Below, piece after piece: positions 15,907 through 18,552 of a stretch of 18,552 nt of DNA; the first letter of the stretch is position 1; each line of letters begins with the position of its first letter. The stretch is from contig DCAT01000184.1 in the NCBI GenBank assembly GCA_002312935.1, positions 587 through 19,138 on the forward strand, in the 5' to 3' direction. A program made the translations under genes and the position numbers. This stretch comes from Oceanospirillaceae bacterium UBA1126. GTDB lineage: Bacteria; Pseudomonadota; Gammaproteobacteria; Pseudomonadales; Balneatricaceae. The notes below the pieces were generated by a model. The model made no database searches, had not been told where the DNA came from, and saw only the letters and a list, made by a program, of their open reading frames with translations.

Positions 15907-16520
15907 TTAATTACCTGTTCGGTGTAGTTACTGTAATGAGTCCGCAGTTCTTCAGCCATTTGGCCGTATCCTGTTTCCACTCTCTCGTATTTTAAACCCA
16001 GTTTTTTTGCAGCCGCTTCAGCAAAATGATCAAGTTGCCGGTTCGGTTCCTGAACTAGATAAACTAATTTTGTATAATGAGCAAACATCAGCTCAATAAG
16101 TTTAGGATGCTTGTTAAGACCCATACCTTCCATGATGAGCTGTTCAAAGTGTTTGGCCAGGTAGTCAGTGAGGTAAAAGGTACCTAATTCCTGCTCAGAC
16201 ATGGCAGCAAAATTGTCACTGCCACTATAAAACTCATAACAGTGAGAGCCAGATAAACGTTGTATATTATACTTATCCAACACCTTATCTAACTGGCCTC
16301 CAGTGCCACAATCACCAAACGCAGCAAATACATGATCATAATCTGCGGCGTAGGCTGCTAAACGATCTTCGACGGCGGCAGGGATTTTGTCTGGCTGATT
16401 ATGCAATTCTGCTGGAATTTGCGTCACTTTCAAGTTTTGCCAGCCACTACTCTTGGCCACTGCCATAACTTCTCGAGCAATGGCGCCACAGGTAATGACC
16501 AGCAGGCTAGCAGGTTGCAT
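15894..16520 (-). CDS. DUF1638 family protein
   Basis: The protein is 208 residues, cytoplasmic, with no signal peptide. It has the family opening LLVITCGAIAREVMAV, then FAAFGDCGTGGQLDKVL and GSHCYEFYSG. Cys11, Cys71, His93 and Cys94 stand in glycine-rich loops after beta strands, which would suit a metal or corrinoid site; that is inference. It is preceded by AAGGGG at a good distance from the ATG at 16520 and lies 20 nt after the corrinoid protein gene. The function of the family is not known to me. Its fixed place between a methyl carrier and the folate enzymes suggests it handles the carrier, for example cofactor loading or substrate-side methyl transfer. The family call rests on recall of motifs. 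Confidence 0.8.
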   Translation of the reverse strand: MQPASLLVITCGAIAREVMAVAKSSGWQNLKVTQIPAELHNQPDKIPAAVEDRLAAYAADYDHVFAAFGDCGTGGQLDKVLDKYNIQRLSGSHCYEFYSGSDNFAAMSEQELGTFYLTDYLAKHFEQLIMEGMGLNKHPKLIELMFAHYTKLVYLVQEPNRQLDHFAEAAAKKLGLKYERVETGYGQMAEELRTHYSNYTEQVIKWPS

Positions 16521-16540
16521 GGGTTGCCCCTTTACCTTAC

Positions 16541-17239
16541 CTAAGCCGCACGCTTTGCAGCGATAAATTTCTTCGCTGTCTCTACAGCTACGGCTGCATC
16601 ACGGCAATACGCGTCTGCGCCAACAGCATCGCCAAATTCTTCGTTCAGTGGCGCACCACCAACGAGAACAATAAAGTCATCCCGGATACCCTGCTCTTTC
16701 ATGGTATCTATAACAACCTTCATGTACGGCATGGTAGTGGTCAGTAGCGCAGACATACCTAGAATGTCAGGCTTGTGTTCTTCTAGCGCGGCTAGGTACT
16801 TGTCTACAGGACAGTTGATACCAAGATCGATCACTTCAAAACCTGCACCTTCCCACATCATCGCCACAAGGTTCTTACCAATATCATGGATATCACCTTT
16901 AACTGTGCCAATAACTGCTTTACCTACAGGCAGCGCACCAGTTTCAGCGAGTAATGGTCGAAGTATTTTCATGCCTGCTTTCATTGCATTAGCCGCCATT
17001 AAAACTTCTGGCACAAACAAAATACCGTCTCTAAAATCAACACCTACTATGTTCATGCCGCCTACAAGAGCTTCATTCAACACCCTGTCTGGCATCCAAC
17101 CCCGGCCCAACAATATGGTTGTACCTTCTGCAATTTCGTCTTCCATGCCGTCATAGAGGTCATCATGCATTTGCTCTGTTAACTCTTCATCACTAAGACT
17201 ACTAAGGTCAAGATCTTCTTCAAACTGGTCTTCAGACAT
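16541..17239 (-). CDS. Cobalamin-binding methyl carrier protein (MtbC/MtgC-like corrinoid protein)
   Basis: Such proteins hold a corrinoid that accepts a methyl group from a substrate methyltransferase and passes it on. The 232-residue protein has a helical cap domain at about 17-100 and a Rossmann-like B12 domain from about 105. The latter carries the B12-binding motif GDIHDIGKN (Asp116-x-His118-x-x-Gly121); His118 should be the lower cobalt ligand. Matching segments SALLTTTMPYM and VLVGGAPLNEEFGDAVGADAY follow. Residues 1-38 hold 17 acidic residues and no Lys or Arg, unusual beside standard MtbC-like carriers. ATG at 17239 has AGGAG at 9-nt spacing. It is the first gene of the operon, fitting the highest expression. 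No substrate-specific methyltransferase (MttB, MtgB or CmuA type) adjoins it in this window. Confidence 0.93.
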   Translation of the reverse strand: MSEDQFEEDLDLSSLSDEELTEQMHDDLYDGMEDEIAEGTTILLGRGWMPDRVLNEALVGGMNIVGVDFRDGILFVPEVLMAANAMKAGMKILRPLLAETGALPVGKAVIGTVKGDIHDIGKNLVAMMWEGAGFEVIDLGINCPVDKYLAALEEHKPDILGMSALLTTTMPYMKVVIDTMKEQGIRDDFIVLVGGAPLNEEFGDAVGADAYCRDAAVAVETAKKFIAAKRAA

Positions 17240-17292
17240 AGATTCTACTCCTGCAGGAAAAACGGCATTTCATCGAGGCTTCAACGAATGGC

Positions 17293-17298
17293 ATTATA
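17293..17298 (-). promoter_or_regulatory. Candidate -10 box of the corrinoid operon
   Basis: The minus strand reads TATAAT here, 54 nt upstream of the carrier ATG. No consensus -35 exists at 16-18 bp spacing, which fits a promoter that needs an activator. Its use is inferred. Confidence 0.45.
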
Positions 17299-17304
17299 TG
17301 GGCG

Positions 17305-17317
17305 CTAGATTATCTAG
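17305..17317. promoter_or_regulatory. 13-bp palindrome in the corrinoid promoter spacer
   Basis: A perfect palindrome, CTAGAT-T-ATCTAG, begins 6 bp upstream of the candidate -10 box. It occupies the spacer and part of the -35 region. This is a typical position for a repressor operator or for a MerR-like spacer-binding activator; an AraC-type activator would normally bind farther upstream. Confidence 0.4.
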
Positions 17318-17628
17318 GATGACCATTTTGAGCTAACTTGCCTACGACAGAGCATTATCGAAACGCGACCCATTGGGCTGCCGTCGACTAGTCAACACAA
17401 ATCTATGATACCACTAGCAAACCCTTGCCTTACTTGAACATTACCCATGTACCCTGAATCATATTCAAGTGATACTGGAGATCGTTCGACATCAGTAGTG
17501 CATACTTATAGTTGGATGACCTAACATGCCGATCAAAATTAAGATAAAATGCATTTCGAATTAGTAAGTCTATTATTGAGCAATCCTCAATTAGGCTGTT
17601 TATTATCACCAACATGAGCTATCCAATC

Positions 17629-18510
17629 ATGGCACACCTTATCGACGGCAAGCAATTTGCTGCTAAACTACGTGAAAAAATGACAGGTCAAATTGCTTCG
17701 ATTAAAGCAGACCATAATATCGTTCCAGGTCTAGCTGTTGTGCTAGTCGGTGAAGACCCAGCTAGCCAAGTTTACGTGCGCAGTAAAGGCAAGCAAGCTA
17801 AAGAATGTGGCATCACTTCTATAGAGCACAAATTAGAAGACACCACGTCAGAAGAGTTTTTGCTTAATCTCATTAATGACATGAACAACAACCCGGCTAT
17901 TAACGGTATCTTGGTGCAGCTGCCACTACCGAAGCACATTGACTCTGCTAAAATTCTTGAAGCGATTGACCCTGCTAAAGACGTAGATGGGTTCCACCCG
18001 ATTAATGTAGGTATGTTGTCTACTGGCGGCAAGGGAATGATTCCCTGCACCCCTCTTGGCAGTCTCATGATGTTGCAAGATTATCATGGTGACCTAACGG
18101 GCATGACCGCAGTTGTGGTAGGTCGTTCTAACATCGTGGGTAAGCCTATGTTTAATCTGTTACTGCAGCAAAGCTGCACCGTAACTATGGCCCACTCGCG
18201 CACTAAAAATATTGAAGCCGTTGTTCGCGAAGCAGACATCGTGGTCGCAGCTGTAGGTGTTCCAGAGCTTGTGAAAGGCGATTGGATAAAGCCTGGAGCA
18301 ACAGTTATCGACGTGGGTATTAACCGCATTCAAACTGCTGAAGGTAAAACTAAGCTTGTGGGCGATGTGCATTTTGAAAGCGCAGAAAAAGTAGCTGGTG
18401 CAATCACGCCTGTACCGGGTGGTGTTGGCCCAATGACTATCGCATGTTTGCTATATAACACAATGGTTGCTGCTTGCCGCCATAACAACGTTGAGCTACC
18501 TAATGGTTAA
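17629..18510 (+). CDS. folD: Methylene-THF dehydrogenase / methenyl-THF cyclohydrolase
   Basis: FolD oxidises 5,10-methylene-THF with NADP+ to methenyl-THF and hydrolyses that to 10-formyl-THF. Motifs include Tyr49 and catalytic Lys53 (YVRSKGK), VQLPLPKHI, DVDGFHPINVG, PCTPLG, the NADP loop VVGRSNIVGKP and the C-terminal PGGVGPMT. I chose the ATG at 17629 (293 residues) because it puts Tyr and Lys one residue from their E. coli positions (50 and 54) and has GAG 10 nt upstream. The ATG at 17614 adds five residues and lacks a ribosome binding site. folD is housekeeping in most bacteria. Divergence from the corrinoid operon also suits it to continue oxidation of methyl groups delivered as methylene-THF. 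Confidence 0.95.
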   Translation: MAHLIDGKQFAAKLREKMTGQIASIKADHNIVPGLAVVLVGEDPASQVYVRSKGKQAKECGITSIEHKLEDTTSEEFLLNLINDMNNNPAINGILVQLPLPKHIDSAKILEAIDPAKDVDGFHPINVGMLSTGGKGMIPCTPLGSLMMLQDYHGDLTGMTAVVVGRSNIVGKPMFNLLLQQSCTVTMAHSRTKNIEAVVREADIVVAAVGVPELVKGDWIKPGATVIDVGINRIQTAEGKTKLVGDVHFESAEKVAGAITPVPGGVGPMTIACLLYNTMVAACRHNNVELPNG

Positions 18511-18532
18511 CGCATTAGCATAGCAAGGTAAC

Positions 18533-18552
18533 AAAAAGGCCTCCATATTGAG
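18533..18552 (+). terminator. Left part of a probable terminator after folD (cut by window end)
   Basis: Five A residues, then GGCCTC, a CATATT loop and GAG at the last three bases. This looks like the first arm and the start of the second arm of a bidirectional A-hairpin-T terminator. The rest lies outside the window. Confidence 0.4.

Larger units (their letters stand above)
17240..17628. other. Divergent regulatory gap between corrinoid operon and folD
   Basis: This stretch of about 390 nt has no convincing gene. It holds the candidate promoter of the corrinoid carrier operon near 17293-17317. For folD there is a possible TAAAAT -10 box at 17545-17550 and an inverted repeat ATTGAG-N5-CTCAAT at 17575-17591. 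The middle (about 17330-17520) shows nothing I can name. I see no tRNA and no cobalamin riboswitch core. Confidence 0.6.

Noticed and set aside
16701..17156. 151-residue plus-strand frame opposite the corrinoid protein
   Set aside because: It is antisense to a clearly functional B12 protein with a GDIHDIGKN motif; the frame is a codon-composition shadow.
17240..17613. Possible cobalamin riboswitch ahead of the corrinoid operon
   Set aside because: I looked for a B12-box-like core and the surrounding stems in the leader and found none; the predicted leader is also only about 47 nt.
17430..17615. 61-residue open frame on the minus strand in the gap before folD
   Set aside because: No ribosome binding site that I can see, no recognisable motif, and it overlaps the probable folD promoter; most likely chance.

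Overview
The window reads as the chromosome of a gammaproteobacterium, probably marine and aerobic, of moderate to low GC. The evidence is gene order. On the minus strand it carries leuC-leuD-leuB-asd, then fimV-truA-trpF-trpB, with a divergent LysR-type gene in front of leuC. This order is familiar from Pseudomonas-like Gammaproteobacteria. I infer lineage only to class level. There are no rRNA or tRNA genes, no CRISPR array and no insertion sequence.

Region 1 (1-8560) is housekeeping. In transcription order on the minus strand, leuC, leuD, leuB and asd form one operon (8411 to 4028) that ends at a strong intrinsic terminator (3988-4012). A second unit follows with the polar-hub protein gene fimV and truA, then trpF and trpB; trpF and trpB overlap and trpB runs off the left edge. 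The LysR-type regulator (8556-9422, plus strand) is transcribed away from leuC.

Region 2 (9423-18552) is a one-carbon cluster built around a corrinoid methyl carrier. A GlxA/AraC-type regulator resembling GbdR, the glycine betaine/dimethylglycine regulator of Pseudomonas, lies on the plus strand (9606-10721). Facing it on the minus strand, in transcription order from 17239 down to 10736, are: a cobalamin-binding methyl carrier (MtbC/MtgC type), a DUF1638 protein, a 98-residue protein of the misleadingly named 'virulence factor' family, a divergent methylenetetrahydrofolate reductase, a methyltetrahydrofolate:corrinoid methyltransferase, a ferredoxin-ASKHA reductive activator of corrinoid proteins (RACo/RamA type), and an M50 membrane metalloprotease. 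folD is divergent at 17629-18510.

Together these genes can take a methyl group from methyl-Co(III) corrinoid protein to methyl-THF, methylene-THF and formyl-THF, while the ASKHA protein rescues carrier that has been oxidised to Co(II). The enzyme that loads the methyl group from the substrate (an MttB/MtgB-like or CmuA-like methyltransferase) is not in the window. The GbdR-like regulator makes glycine betaine or a related methylamine the leading guess for the donor. Points of special interest are the opposite-charge tails on the carrier and its two partner enzymes, two hairpin/U-tract signals inside the operon that could step down expression, a palindrome inside the carrier promoter, and the uncharacterised DUF1638 and 'virulence factor' proteins locked into the cluster.
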